Shown here in pieces: positions 50,164-57,253 of a DNA stretch of 64,000 nt (positions are counted from its first letter, which is position 1; every line of letters begins with the position of its first letter). The notes beneath the pieces are model-generated. The model had not been told where the DNA came from. It worked only from the letters and a program-made list of their open reading frames with translations, and searched no databases. Source of the DNA: Paenibacillus_E sp042676385 (GTDB lineage Bacteria; Bacillota; Bacilli; Paenibacillales; NBRC-103111); the NCBI RefSeq assembly GCF_042676385.1, contig NZ_JBHTHA010000049.1, forward strand, positions 72,211 through 136,210. The letters run 5' to 3'. Both the position numbers and the translations under genes were made by a program.

Positions 50164-52007
50164 GCGCGAAGATCCACCCCTTTGTACGGTTTAGGATGAT
50201 AAAGCGAACGAAGATCCAATTTCACGCCATCGCCGGATCCCTGATTTTGATTGCTTGCATCGCTTTCTTGGATGGTCGGATAAGGCGAACATTTTAATGA
50301 GAAGAATTGATAGCCTGCTTTATTCATGGCTGTAGAAATCTCTTCCCTTGCGTTTTCCATGAATGCAGCAACGGCAGGATCATCATTGTGAATATGCAGA
50401 CTTACTATTTTGTTGACTACATGGACATCTACAAGTGTATTCCCCATCGCTTTCATTTGCAGGTCAAACAAGAGCCTGCAATTGCTTGCGTCCACTTCTC
50501 CGCGCTTTCCTTTTTGGGACTGAATGTGCACGGCAGCAGACTGCTGACCCGTTCCGTCCATAAACGGGATGAAGAGGGTGACTTGCGCAAACATGGAGCT
50601 TTTATCGTTAGTCAGCATGAGCTGCTGACCTGTAATTTGGTGAATCGCTTGCTGCGCCGCTTCCTTGAGCGGCGCTGGCGTATCATCTGAGGCTGTCAGC
50701 TGCAGCAGCAGGCTCTTCAATGTATCGGCTGCAGGCTTGATGGCCTCGTCCTGCCCATCTGTTGGGACGATCGTGCCTTGCAGCAGCAGATCGTCAGTAC
50801 CGCCCCGTGGGCGAAGCGCAACCTCGACACGCTCATTCAGCTTCGCTACATGAGCCTCGTGTTCCACGCCCACGGCCTTGAGCATCTTGCTGATCCAGTT
50901 TGGCTCCGGATCAGCGGCGCCTTTGTCCGGCTCAGTGCTTCGCACCTGAGCTTGCTCACCCGCCGCCTTCGGCTTCGCCGGCGGCGGGGCTCCGGGCGAA
51001 CCCGCCACCGGCGGTTCGCCTTCGTGCACAGGCTCAGCGCTGCGCGCCTGAGCCCGGAGCGGCTCGGCCGCCCCCGCTGGGCGGGCGGCCGCTTGCGGCG
51101 CCGGCGGCTGTGCCGGGCCGGCGGCGGGGGGCGCCTCCGCGCGTGGCGCAGCGGAGGCAGGGCCCTGCCCGCCTGCTGGCGAAGCCGCAGGCGCCGTCTC
51201 GCCGGCAGCGGGCGGAGCCGCGCTGCCGCTAACAGGCGGCGACCCTGCGGGAGCCGCCGCGGCACTTCCGCCTGCCTGCGAAGCAGCATGCGCTGCGCCA
51301 GCCGCGGCCGGCGCCTCCGGCCGCCGCGTGAGCCCTGCCGCTGCGGCGGAAGCCCGCAGCTGATTCAGCAGCGATACCACCTGCTTCGCGGTATCGGCAG
51401 CAGGGTGTGCTGGTTGCTCCTGAAGCAGCACTGACGCTTGCTGCATGAGCCGCTCCAGCACTTGTCCAACAGCTGGACCGGTTGTAGCCTGCCGCACGGC
51501 AGCCACGGTCTCCTGCGTCAACGGCAAACCCTTTTTGAATGCAAGAACAGCCGCCTGCATCCATTCATCCTTACTCACGCCCTCCGGCGCTTGATTGAGC
51601 ACCGTTGCGAACGACTGAACAGTTTCCTTGGACAGCGAAACACCTTCACGCTGGAGCGATCGAACCATTTGACGGTTGCCCGTGTTATCCTTTAACGAAA
51701 ATGCTTGAAGCAATTCGCCTAACGAATCATCCGCGATTTGAACATCCGAAGATTCAAGCGGCTTAAGCAGGATTTGGCCGCCACTGGACTCAGGCTGGAC
51801 CTGGAGCATGGTAACATCCCCTTGCTTCAAAGGAGTCTCCAGTTTGGCACGCACCTGAACGCCGCCTATATTCAATAACGCATCTTGGTCGCCTAACAAC
51901 TGTAGGACTACACCTTTCACGATCTGTCCTACTTTGAGCTCCAGAACCTTGCTGTCTGATGCTGTCAAATCACCGACCAAACTACGAATAAGTCCACTAA
52001 TATTCAT
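50160..52007 (-). CDS. FliK-like protein with long Ala/Pro-rich linker (YlqG position)
   Basis: The 615-residue protein has a conserved N-terminal part (about 1-215: VLELKVGQIVKGVVLQLLGD), a very GC-rich Ala/Pro/Gly/Glu linker (about 219-360), and a C-terminal Flg_hook-like domain (about 480-585: VDASNCRLLFDLQMKAMGNT, then VDVHVVNKIVSLHIHNDDPA). The last part resembles the FliK domain that signals to FlhB. It is followed by an FlhB-C-like gene, so the pair mimics FliK-FlhB. A sigma-D promoter lies directly upstream. Its exact role is unknown. Confidence 0.8.
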   Translation of the reverse strand: MNISGLIRSLVGDLTASDSKVLELKVGQIVKGVVLQLLGDQDALLNIGGVQVRAKLETPLKQGDVTMLQVQPESSGGQILLKPLESSDVQIADDSLGELLQAFSLKDNTGNRQMVRSLQREGVSLSKETVQSFATVLNQAPEGVSKDEWMQAAVLAFKKGLPLTQETVAAVRQATTGPAVGQVLERLMQQASVLLQEQPAHPAADTAKQVVSLLNQLRASAAAAGLTRRPEAPAAAGAAHAASQAGGSAAAAPAGSPPVSGSAAPPAAGETAPAASPAGGQGPASAAPRAEAPPAAGPAQPPAPQAAARPAGAAEPLRAQARSAEPVHEGEPPVAGSPGAPPPAKPKAAGEQAQVRSTEPDKGAADPEPNWISKMLKAVGVEHEAHVAKLNERVEVALRPRGGTDDLLLQGTIVPTDGQDEAIKPAADTLKSLLLQLTASDDTPAPLKEAAQQAIHQITGQQLMLTNDKSSMFAQVTLFIPFMDGTGQQSAAVHIQSQKGKRGEVDASNCRLLFDLQMKAMGNTLVDVHVVNKIVSLHIHNDDPAVAAFMENAREEISTAMNKAGYQFFSLKCSPYPTIQESDASNQNQGSGDGVKLDLRSLYHPKPYKGVDLRA

Positions 52008-52039
52008 GCCGATCTCACCTCAAATCCACGTTATGTATA

Positions 52040-52067
52040 ATATCGGCATCCCTATGCTTTTTCTTTA
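52040..52067 (-). promoter_or_regulatory. Sigma-D promoter of the FliK-like/FlhB-C-like/yraN operon
   Basis: Minus-strand TAAA, 16-bp spacer, GCCGATAT: a full match to both sigma-D (FliA-type) consensus boxes, whose usual spacing is 14-16. The -35 TAAA includes the rnhB stop codon. The predicted transcript starts about 25 bp before the FliK-like start codon. No other intergenic match was seen in this window. Confidence 0.85.
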
Positions 52068-52715
52068 ATCGTTCGCAAACAATTCCAGCTCCATTTGTTC
52101 GGCCTGCGGCTCGGTTTGTTCCCCCTGAGCCATTATTTTTCGAATAAACAATTTGCGGTGCAAAGGCGTTGGACCGTATCGCAGCAGCATTTCTCGATGA
52201 TGTTTTGTCGCATATCCTTTATGTACAGCAATCCCATACTCAGGGTACTGCTCGTCCCATTCATTACACATCCGGTCTCTTGTTACTTTCGCTATGATAG
52301 AAGCCGCGGCGATCGATTGACTAAGCGCATCCCCATGGATAATAGCCTCTTGCTCCAAATCCACATCAACCCGCTCAGCATCTACCAACAAATAATCAGG
52401 CATTACTTTCAATTGTTCCACAGCCTGCTTCATCGCCAATCTCGCAGCTTGCTTAATATTTATCGCTTCAATGGTTGCGACATCAACAATGCCGACCCCA
52501 ATGGCTATCGCTTCATTCATGATTTGTTCGTAAAGTACATCGCGCTTCTTTTCCGATAGCTTCTTCGAGTCGTTGACCTCATCCAGCACATAACCCGCCG
52601 GCAATATCACAGCAGCCGCTACGACATCACCGAACAAGCACCCTCTGCCTACCTCATCAATACCTGCCAGATGGGCCATGCCTTGTTCCCAAAGACGTTT
52701 TTCAAACTCCAGCAA
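52065..52715 (-). CDS. rnhB: Ribonuclease HII
   Basis: Removes ribonucleotides embedded in DNA and RNA of RNA/DNA hybrids. The 216-residue protein has GIDEVGRG with the catalytic Asp20/Glu21, DSKKLSEKKR, and SIAAASIIAKVTRD. The start is TTG 52715 (GGGGCG upstream). A TATAAT 29 bp upstream on the minus strand could be its -10 but lacks a good -35. Confidence 0.94.
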   Translation of the reverse strand: MLEFEKRLWEQGMAHLAGIDEVGRGCLFGDVVAAAVILPAGYVLDEVNDSKKLSEKKRDVLYEQIMNEAIAIGVGIVDVATIEAINIKQAARLAMKQAVEQLKVMPDYLLVDAERVDVDLEQEAIIHGDALSQSIAAASIIAKVTRDRMCNEWDEQYPEYGIAVHKGYATKHHREMLLRYGPTPLHRKLFIRKIMAQGEQTEPQAEQMELELFAND

Positions 52716-52829
52716 TGGCTTTCGCCCCTTTCCGTCTCTTCATTATAAGGGAAGACGGCATCTCCGAGCCATACAAAAATGAATCGAACATGAAGCATCA
52801 AACGAATAGTTCGTTCCAGATCCTTTGCA

Positions 52830-52960
52830 GTTGGATTTTGTCCAACAGAAATAGTTTACTTGAGGCGAAACGCCTCCATTCATTGGATTCTCTCCAATCA
52901 TTTTCCTTCAGTTGGCGAACTCCAATTCATATCCTCCAAATCCATTGGATATTTTCCAGC
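52830..52960. promoter_or_regulatory. Three phased inverted repeats, operator-like
   Basis: GTTGGA-N5-TCCAAC at 52830-52846 and ATTGGA-N5-TCCAAT at 52882-52898 are perfect 6-bp-arm dyads; ATTGGA-N5-TCCAGC at 52944-52960 is a near match. Centres are 52 and 62 bp apart, close to five and six helical turns. Half sites TCCAA occur at 52921-52925 and 52935-52939. The last dyad is centred about 47 bp before the predicted start of the plus-strand RNA, a typical activator position. Confidence 0.5.
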
Positions 52961-52965
52961 CTAAC

Positions 52966-52992
52966 TTGTTGAAATAATCGTAATGCTATAAT
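52966..52992 (+). promoter_or_regulatory. Extended -10 promoter facing into the rnhB-rbgA gap
   Basis: Plus-strand TGC immediately before a perfect TATAAT (52987-52992), the extended -10 form, with TTGTTG 15 bp upstream as a poor -35. No protein gene follows, which points to a non-coding transcript. Confidence 0.55.
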
Positions 52993-52998
52993 CTGCTG

Positions 52999-53182
52999 TA
53001 TAAAATCCAATGTAGAACATATCCATCCCCCCCCTGTTCTGCAAGATTCAAAAATTGAAGTCCCCTCATCCACTACTCGTCCAACATTGCAATATGGGCT
53101 AAATCATTCCCGTAGAGAAAAAAAAGACCACGTCTCACAACCAGCACTAAGCTGTTCTAAGACATGATCTCTTTAATTTTTC
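52999..53182 (+). ncRNA. Candidate small RNA with C-rich loop
   Basis: Predicted from promoter to terminator, about 184 nt. The first structure is an 8-bp stem (GTAGAACA/TGTTCTGC, 53012-53042) with a 15-nt loop containing CCATCCCCCCCC. Next is a TTCAA/TTGAA mini-hairpin (53047-53059), then a probably single-stranded GTCCCCTCATCC, then the terminator stem. C-rich loops that pair with Shine-Dalgarno sequences are the hallmark of many Gram-positive regulatory RNAs. There is no known family match that can be claimed. Confidence 0.45.
53118..53180. terminator. Terminator of rbgA, probably bidirectional
   Basis: Long stem AGACCACGTCT / AGACATGATCT with an inner CAGC/GCTG arm. On the minus strand eight Ts follow (rbgA end); on the plus strand CTTTAATTTTT follows, so it could also end the candidate small RNA. 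Confidence 0.8.
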
Positions 53183-53201
53183 CTCATAGAAAAAACCGCA
53201 C

Positions 53202-54071
53202 CTAAAATTCTGCCGGCGTTTCCAGGCTAATACGCCCAAGTTTGCCCGCTCTAAGATCACGGATGATGATCAGCGAGGCCTTGTCTAAATCAACCTTACC
53301 GCCGCTAACGATGGCCCCTCGCTTTCGTCCGACCGCTTCCATGACTTTCACCACTTCATTCGGATCGTCCAAGTCTTCAGGCAGCTCTTCGATGCCAAAC
53401 CGTTCCTTCAGTCCAGTGCCATAATGGCGGACCATGTACTTGATCACAAAAAATGCGATCTCATCCATATGGAGCAGCTCTTCTTTGATCGCACCTGTCG
53501 CTGCGAGCCTTAGACCCACCATCTGATCTTCGAATTTCGGCCATAAAATACCAGGCGTATCGAGCAGATCCATCTCGGTCCCTACTTTAATCCATTGCTG
53601 ACCTTTAGTCACACCAGGTTTATCGCCGGTTGCAGCAATTTTCTTGCCTGCCAACTGATTAATCAATGTCGACTTGCCGACATTCGGGATACCTACAATC
53701 AGTGCTCTAACGGCACGCGGATTAATACCTTTGCGGAGCTGACTCTCGATTTTATGAGCCCATAAAGCTTTTGCTCTTGGCAAAATTTCCTTTACCTGCG
53801 TGCCTGAGGCTGCGTCTATCGGTAATGCCTGAAGGCCTTGATCGGCAAAATAACGAACCCATTCCGCCGTTACTTGCGGATCCGCCAAATCATGTTTATT
53901 CAGCAGCACCATTCGAGGCTTGCCTTTTAATATTTCATCTACCATCGGGTTCCGGCTGGAGAGCGGAATGCGGGCATCCAAGAGCTCAATGACGACATCT
54001 ATCAGCTTAAGCTTGTCTTCAATTTGTCTTCGAGCCCTGGTCATATGGCCGGGGAACCATTGAATGGTCAT
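53202..54071 (-). CDS. rbgA: Ribosome biogenesis GTPase RbgA (YlqF)
   Basis: Circularly permuted GTPase needed for late 50S assembly. The 289-residue protein has the permuted order: G4 NKHD (58-61) before G1 GIPNVGKS (127-134), then G3 DTPG. The N-terminus IQWFPGHMTRARRQI and a C-terminal RNA-binding domain are typical. It lies between lepB and rnhB as in Bacillus subtilis. Confidence 0.96.
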   Translation of the reverse strand: MTIQWFPGHMTRARRQIEDKLKLIDVVIELLDARIPLSSRNPMVDEILKGKPRMVLLNKHDLADPQVTAEWVRYFADQGLQALPIDAASGTQVKEILPRAKALWAHKIESQLRKGINPRAVRALIVGIPNVGKSTLINQLAGKKIAATGDKPGVTKGQQWIKVGTEMDLLDTPGILWPKFEDQMVGLRLAATGAIKEELLHMDEIAFFVIKYMVRHYGTGLKERFGIEELPEDLDDPNEVVKVMEAVGRKRGAIVSGGKVDLDKASLIIIRDLRAGKLGRISLETPAEF

Positions 54072-54080
54072 AGTTTCACC

Positions 54081-54707
54081 TCAAATATGTATAAAACTGA
54101 TTCTGTTCAGCGGCCAGAAAATGACTTCGGCCCGGCCGACTATTTTATTGAAAGGCACAAAGCCCACCCGTTTATCCCGGCTGTCTTTACTATTCGGACG
54201 GTTATCCCCCATAGCAAACACTTCATTATCCGGCACTTTCGTCTCAGGGAAGTTAGCTAATGTATTGTAAGCATGGCCTTCCTTAACAGCCTGGTCAATC
54301 GCATCCTTGATGAAAGGCTGATCGATTTCTTGACCATTAATGAACACTTTGTCGCCTTCGACTTTCACTGTTTCACCGGGAAGCGCAATTACGCGTTTAA
54401 TGTAATCTTTACCTTCCGGCGCATGAAATACGATAACTTCTCCACGTTTAGGAGCACGGATGTCATAAAGAATTTTGTTTACGATCAAACGTTCACCCGT
54501 AAAAAAATTAGGACGCATGGAGTCACCATCGACGATAAATGGCGAAAACAGGAACCAGCGTATGATAATAACCAGCACACCCGCGATAACGAGCGCTTTG
54601 ATCCATTCCCAGGTTTCGCTTTTTGCCGATTTAGTTGCAGGGGCGGCGGCTGCACCGTCTGTTGATGCGGATTCTATGTAAGGCTGTTCTTGATCTTTCT
54701 GTTCCAT
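54081..54707 (-). CDS. lepB: Type I signal peptidase
   Basis: Membrane serine protease that removes signal peptides. The roughly 208-residue protein has an acidic/Ala-rich N-terminus, one membrane segment (about 37-55), catalytic Ser63 in DGDSMRPN, catalytic Lys104 in DYIKRVIALPG, and GDNRPNSKDSR near the C-terminus. ATG 54707 and GTG 54710 are both possible starts after GAGG. It begins 10 bp before rbgA. Confidence 0.95.
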   Translation of the reverse strand: MEQKDQEQPYIESASTDGAAAAPATKSAKSETWEWIKALVIAGVLVIIIRWFLFSPFIVDGDSMRPNFFTGERLIVNKILYDIRAPKRGEVIVFHAPEGKDYIKRVIALPGETVKVEGDKVFINGQEIDQPFIKDAIDQAVKEGHAYNTLANFPETKVPDNEVFAMGDNRPNSKDSRDKRVGFVPFNKIVGRAEVIFWPLNRISFIHI

Positions 54708-54779
54708 CACTGATTGCCTCTTTTCCCAGTTTTGGTTATGTGAGATATTCCGATGTGGAGAGATAAGCCTATAGAAACG

Positions 54780-54810
54780 AAAAGGAGACTTGCCTAAACA
54801 AGCCCCCCGG
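54780..54810 (-). terminator. Possible terminator after rplS
   Basis: Minus-strand GGGGGGCTTG pairs with CAAGTCTCC around TTTAGG, with one mismatch, then TTTTCGTTT. Moderate shape only. Confidence 0.45.
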
Positions 54811-54814
54811 TTTC

Positions 54815-55156
54815 TTATCGAATTTCTTTAATTCTTGCTGCTTTACCGCGAAGACCACGCAGATAGTAGAGTTTCGCACGACGGACTTTACCACGGCGAG
54901 CCACTTCGATCTTGTCGATCTTCGGAGAATGGAAAGGGAATGTTCTCTCCACACCTACACCGTAAGAAATTTTACGAACGGTAAACGTTTCGCTAATTCC
55001 ACCGCCGCGGCGTTTGATAACAACACCTTCGAACAGCTGAATACGCTCACGGGAACCCTCGATAACTTTTACGTGTACTTTCAGTGTGTCGCCTGGACGG
55101 AAATTAGGGATATCCGTACGCAGTTGTTCCTTCGTAATCTCTTGAATCAGATTCAT
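54815..55156 (-). CDS. rplS: 50S ribosomal protein L19
   Basis: L19 lies at the 30S-50S interface. The 113-residue length and motifs RPGDTLKVHVKVIEGSRERI, then FEGVVIKRRGGG and KVRRAKLYYLRGLRGKAARI, are diagnostic. Start ATG 55156 has AAGGAGG. It has its own promoter and a structured leader. Confidence 0.97.
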   Translation of the reverse strand: MNLIQEITKEQLRTDIPNFRPGDTLKVHVKVIEGSRERIQLFEGVVIKRRGGGISETFTVRKISYGVGVERTFPFHSPKIDKIEVARRGKVRRAKLYYLRGLRGKAARIKEIR

Positions 55157-55265
55157 AGTTGACTTCCTCCTTCCACACAGGTGTTCATTCCGCTTTTCTA
55201 CGATGTATATACGAAGTTGCTACGCGTAGAGGACCACCAGACTCAAACAATAAAAATTCACAACA
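55157..55265 (-). ncRNA. rplS leader, candidate L19 autoregulatory element
   Basis: The 5' leader predicted from the rplS promoter is about 110 nt. It contains a CTACG...CGTAG pairing that encloses a second TTCGTATATAC region, just before the ribosome site. L19 leader RNAs are known upstream of rplS in Bacillus; whether this one fits that model needs a covariance search. Confidence 0.4.
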
Positions 55266-55271
55266 GAAACT

Positions 55272-55300
55272 ATATTACCACAGAGAAAGTAGAAATTCAA
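55272..55300 (-). promoter_or_regulatory. Sigma-A promoter of rplS
   Basis: Minus-strand TTGAAT, 17-bp spacer, TAATAT, between trmD and rplS. It would give rplS expression independent of the rpsP-rimM-trmD operon upstream. Confidence 0.75.
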
Positions 55301-55320
55301 TAGAGAAGTTTTCGGGGGGG

Positions 55321-56088
55321 TTACTCCAGCTGCTGACGTTTCCATTCCTCCAGCCAAACCTTTTCCTTCTTGGATAATTCCCGACCTTCCAGCAAGTCAG
55401 GCCGCCGTTCCAAAGTGCGATACAGCGATTGCTGCATCCGCCAATTTTTCACATTTTCGTGATGACCTGAGAGCAAAATCTCAGGCACTTCCCAATCTCT
55501 GAATTTGACGGGTCTCGTGTAATGTGGATATTCCAGCAAACCCGTGCTGAAAGAATCCGTAACCGCAGACATTTCATTGCCAAGCACGCCTGGCAGGAGC
55601 CTGACCACGCTGTCTATAACGACCATTGCGGGCAACTCCCCCCCGGTCAATACATAATCCCCTACGGAGAGCTCGTCGGTCACCAGGTACTGCCTGATTC
55701 GCTCGTCATACCCTTCATAATGACCGCAAATGAACACGAGATGCCGCTCTGCAGAAAGTTCCTCCGCTTTACGTTGCGTGAATGTCTCACCTTGCGGGCA
55801 CATGAGGATCACTCTAGGCTTCACTGATTCAGACATATCATCGTCATCGGAATTCCGATGGATGGGTAAATCCTCAACAGCGGCAAAAATCGGCTCTGGC
55901 TTCAGCACCATCCCGCCACCGCCGCCATAAGGGTAATCATCCACGGTGTTGTGCTTGTTGCCTGAGTACTCGCGAAAATTAACCGTGTTTAGAGAAACGA
56001 TTCCCTTATCTCTAGCTTTTCCTAAAATGCTGGAAGAAAATACGCCATCGAACATTTCCGGAAAAAGCGTCAGCACATCGATTCTCAT
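55321..56088 (-). CDS. trmD: tRNA m1G37 methyltransferase TrmD
   Basis: SPOUT-class enzyme methylating G37 of tRNAs to keep the reading frame. The 255-residue protein starts MRIDVLTLFPEMF and has MVLKPEPIF, CGHYEGYDERI and LSVGDYVLTGGELPAM, the knot region. ATG 56088 overlaps the rimM stop (ATGA); the open frame upstream is a shadow of rimM. Confidence 0.97.
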   Translation of the reverse strand: MRIDVLTLFPEMFDGVFSSSILGKARDKGIVSLNTVNFREYSGNKHNTVDDYPYGGGGGMVLKPEPIFAAVEDLPIHRNSDDDDMSESVKPRVILMCPQGETFTQRKAEELSAERHLVFICGHYEGYDERIRQYLVTDELSVGDYVLTGGELPAMVVIDSVVRLLPGVLGNEMSAVTDSFSTGLLEYPHYTRPVKFRDWEVPEILLSGHHENVKNWRMQQSLYRTLERRPDLLEGRELSKKEKVWLEEWKRQQLE

Positions 56089-56600
56089 TCCAGCAGCCCT
56101 TCCATCAAATGAATGCGAATCGTCTTCTCGGCTACATCCACATTCAAAACAACGTCGTCGATCACCGGCAGCAACAACTGCTTCCCTTTTGGCATAGACA
56201 CAACCCATACGTCATTTGCGCCTGGCGTCAGCACTTCCGTAATCTGCCCTAATGTTTCGCCTTCCTCGGTCACCACATTACAGCCGATGATCTCGTGGTA
56301 ATAGTATTCCCCTTCTTCCAAAGCCTGCTGGTATTTCCCTTCTACTTTGAGCAGGGAACCTTTAAACTTCTCCACTTCGTTGATGTTCGCGAACTGTGCG
56401 AACTGCACGATGTACATGTTTTTATGTAAGCGGGAGGCTTGCACCGTCACCGGCGTTTGCTTGTTTTGAGAATCTACAATAACTAATTCGCTGCCCTTAT
56501 CAAAGCGCTCCGGAAAATCCGTTTCCGAGACGATTTTCAGCTCGCCGCGAACCCCATGGGTGTTGACGATTTTACCAATCGTAAAAAGCTTCTCACTCAT
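56085..56600 (-). CDS. rimM: 16S rRNA processing protein RimM
   Basis: Assists 30S head assembly near S19. The roughly 171-residue protein has KLFTIGKIVNTHGVRGELKI, a beta-barrel half, and a PRC-barrel half with YYHEIIGCNVVTEEGETLGQ. ATG 56600 is preferred to an in-frame TTG seven codons upstream, although its ribosome site (GGAGGT) is 13 nt away. Confidence 0.94.
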   Translation of the reverse strand: MSEKLFTIGKIVNTHGVRGELKIVSETDFPERFDKGSELVIVDSQNKQTPVTVQASRLHKNMYIVQFAQFANINEVEKFKGSLLKVEGKYQQALEEGEYYYHEIIGCNVVTEEGETLGQITEVLTPGANDVWVVSMPKGKQLLLPVIDDVVLNVDVAEKTIRIHLMEGLLE

Positions 56601-56682
56601 ACTTCGTATGCCGACCTCCAAAAAAATATTTCCAACAAATGATACAAGAAAAAGGTTAGGAACATTCTCCTAACCCTCTCCC

Positions 56683-56913
56683 CTATGAAACAATCTCTAC
56701 AGCTACACGTTTGGTTTCCTTCACTGCTGCTGACGTAACTACCGTACGGAGCGACTTCGCAATCTTGCCCTGCTTGCCGATCACTTTCCCGACATCGTCG
56801 GGGTGAACGGATAGCCTGTACTCGATCTTGTCGTCCTTCTCCTGAACCGTAACACGTACTTCTTCCGGATGATCAACAAGAGCCTTAGCAATAACCGTGA
56901 TAAGATCCTTCAT
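56683..56913 (-). CDS. khpA: KH-domain RNA-binding protein (YlqC/KhpA)
   Basis: Single KH domain of 76 residues with VHPDDVGKVIGKQGKIAKSL, containing the GxxG motif (GKQG). KhpA-type proteins form a dimer with KhpB and affect cell division and sRNA biology in other Gram-positives. ATG 56913 is 7 nt from GGAGGG. It lies between rpsP and rimM as usual. Confidence 0.93.
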   Translation of the reverse strand: MKDLITVIAKALVDHPEEVRVTVQEKDDKIEYRLSVHPDDVGKVIGKQGKIAKSLRTVVTSAAVKETKRVAVEIVS

Positions 56914-56939
56914 GAACACACCCTCCGAAAGTTAACAGA

Positions 56940-57212
56940 TTACTTCTGTTGTTTCAGCTCGTGAAATTTAGTCATCAGACCTGCTTTGCTGAACAGACTG
57001 CGAACTGTATCGGACGGTTGCGCACCAGTTTGAAGCCATTTCAGAGCTTTCTCTTCATCAAGAGTAACAGCTGCCGGTTGAGCTACTGGATTGTAAGTAC
57101 CGATTTCTTCGATAAAACGACCATCACGCGGGGAACGGGAATCCGATACCACCACACGGTAAAAAGGAGCTTTGTGAGCGCCCATACGTTTAAGACGAAT
57201 ACGTACTGCCAT
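56940..57212 (-). CDS. rpsP: 30S ribosomal protein S16
   Basis: S16 stabilises the 16S 5' domain. The 90-residue protein has AVRIRLKRMGAHKAPFYRVV, SRSPRDGRFIEEIGTYNPVA and a typical Lys/Gln-rich end. It is between ffh and khpA in the conserved ylxM-ffh-rpsP order. Confidence 0.97.
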   Translation of the reverse strand: MAVRIRLKRMGAHKAPFYRVVVSDSRSPRDGRFIEEIGTYNPVAQPAAVTLDEEKALKWLQTGAQPSDTVRSLFSKAGLMTKFHELKQQK

Positions 57213-57253
57213 TTATGAATCACCTCCAACATAGGATAAAAGCTTGCTTCTAT

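Larger units (their letters stand above)
52716..53201. other. 486-bp gene-free gap between rnhB and rbgA
   Basis: This is the largest gap in the window. It holds no convincing protein gene. It contains the GAGGCG/CGCCTC mini-hairpin near 52870, three inverted repeats (52830-52960), a plus-strand extended -10 promoter (52966-52992), a candidate small RNA and a shared terminator (53118-53180), each listed separately. Confidence 0.7.

Noticed and set aside
50778..51434. Long plus- and minus-strand open frames in other frames of the GC-rich region
   Set aside because: Arg/Ala/Pro-rich products caused by high GC and few stop codons; the in-frame FliK-like gene runs through the whole region.
52715..52972. 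An 85-codon plus-strand open frame in the rnhB-rbgA gap
   Set aside because: It starts opposite the rnhB start, has no ribosome site and an unconvincing composition; it covers the inverted repeats, which explain the sequence better.
56089..56208. A 40-codon N-terminal extension of TrmD
   Set aside because: It lies inside rimM in another frame, and the ATGA overlap start gives the family N-terminus.
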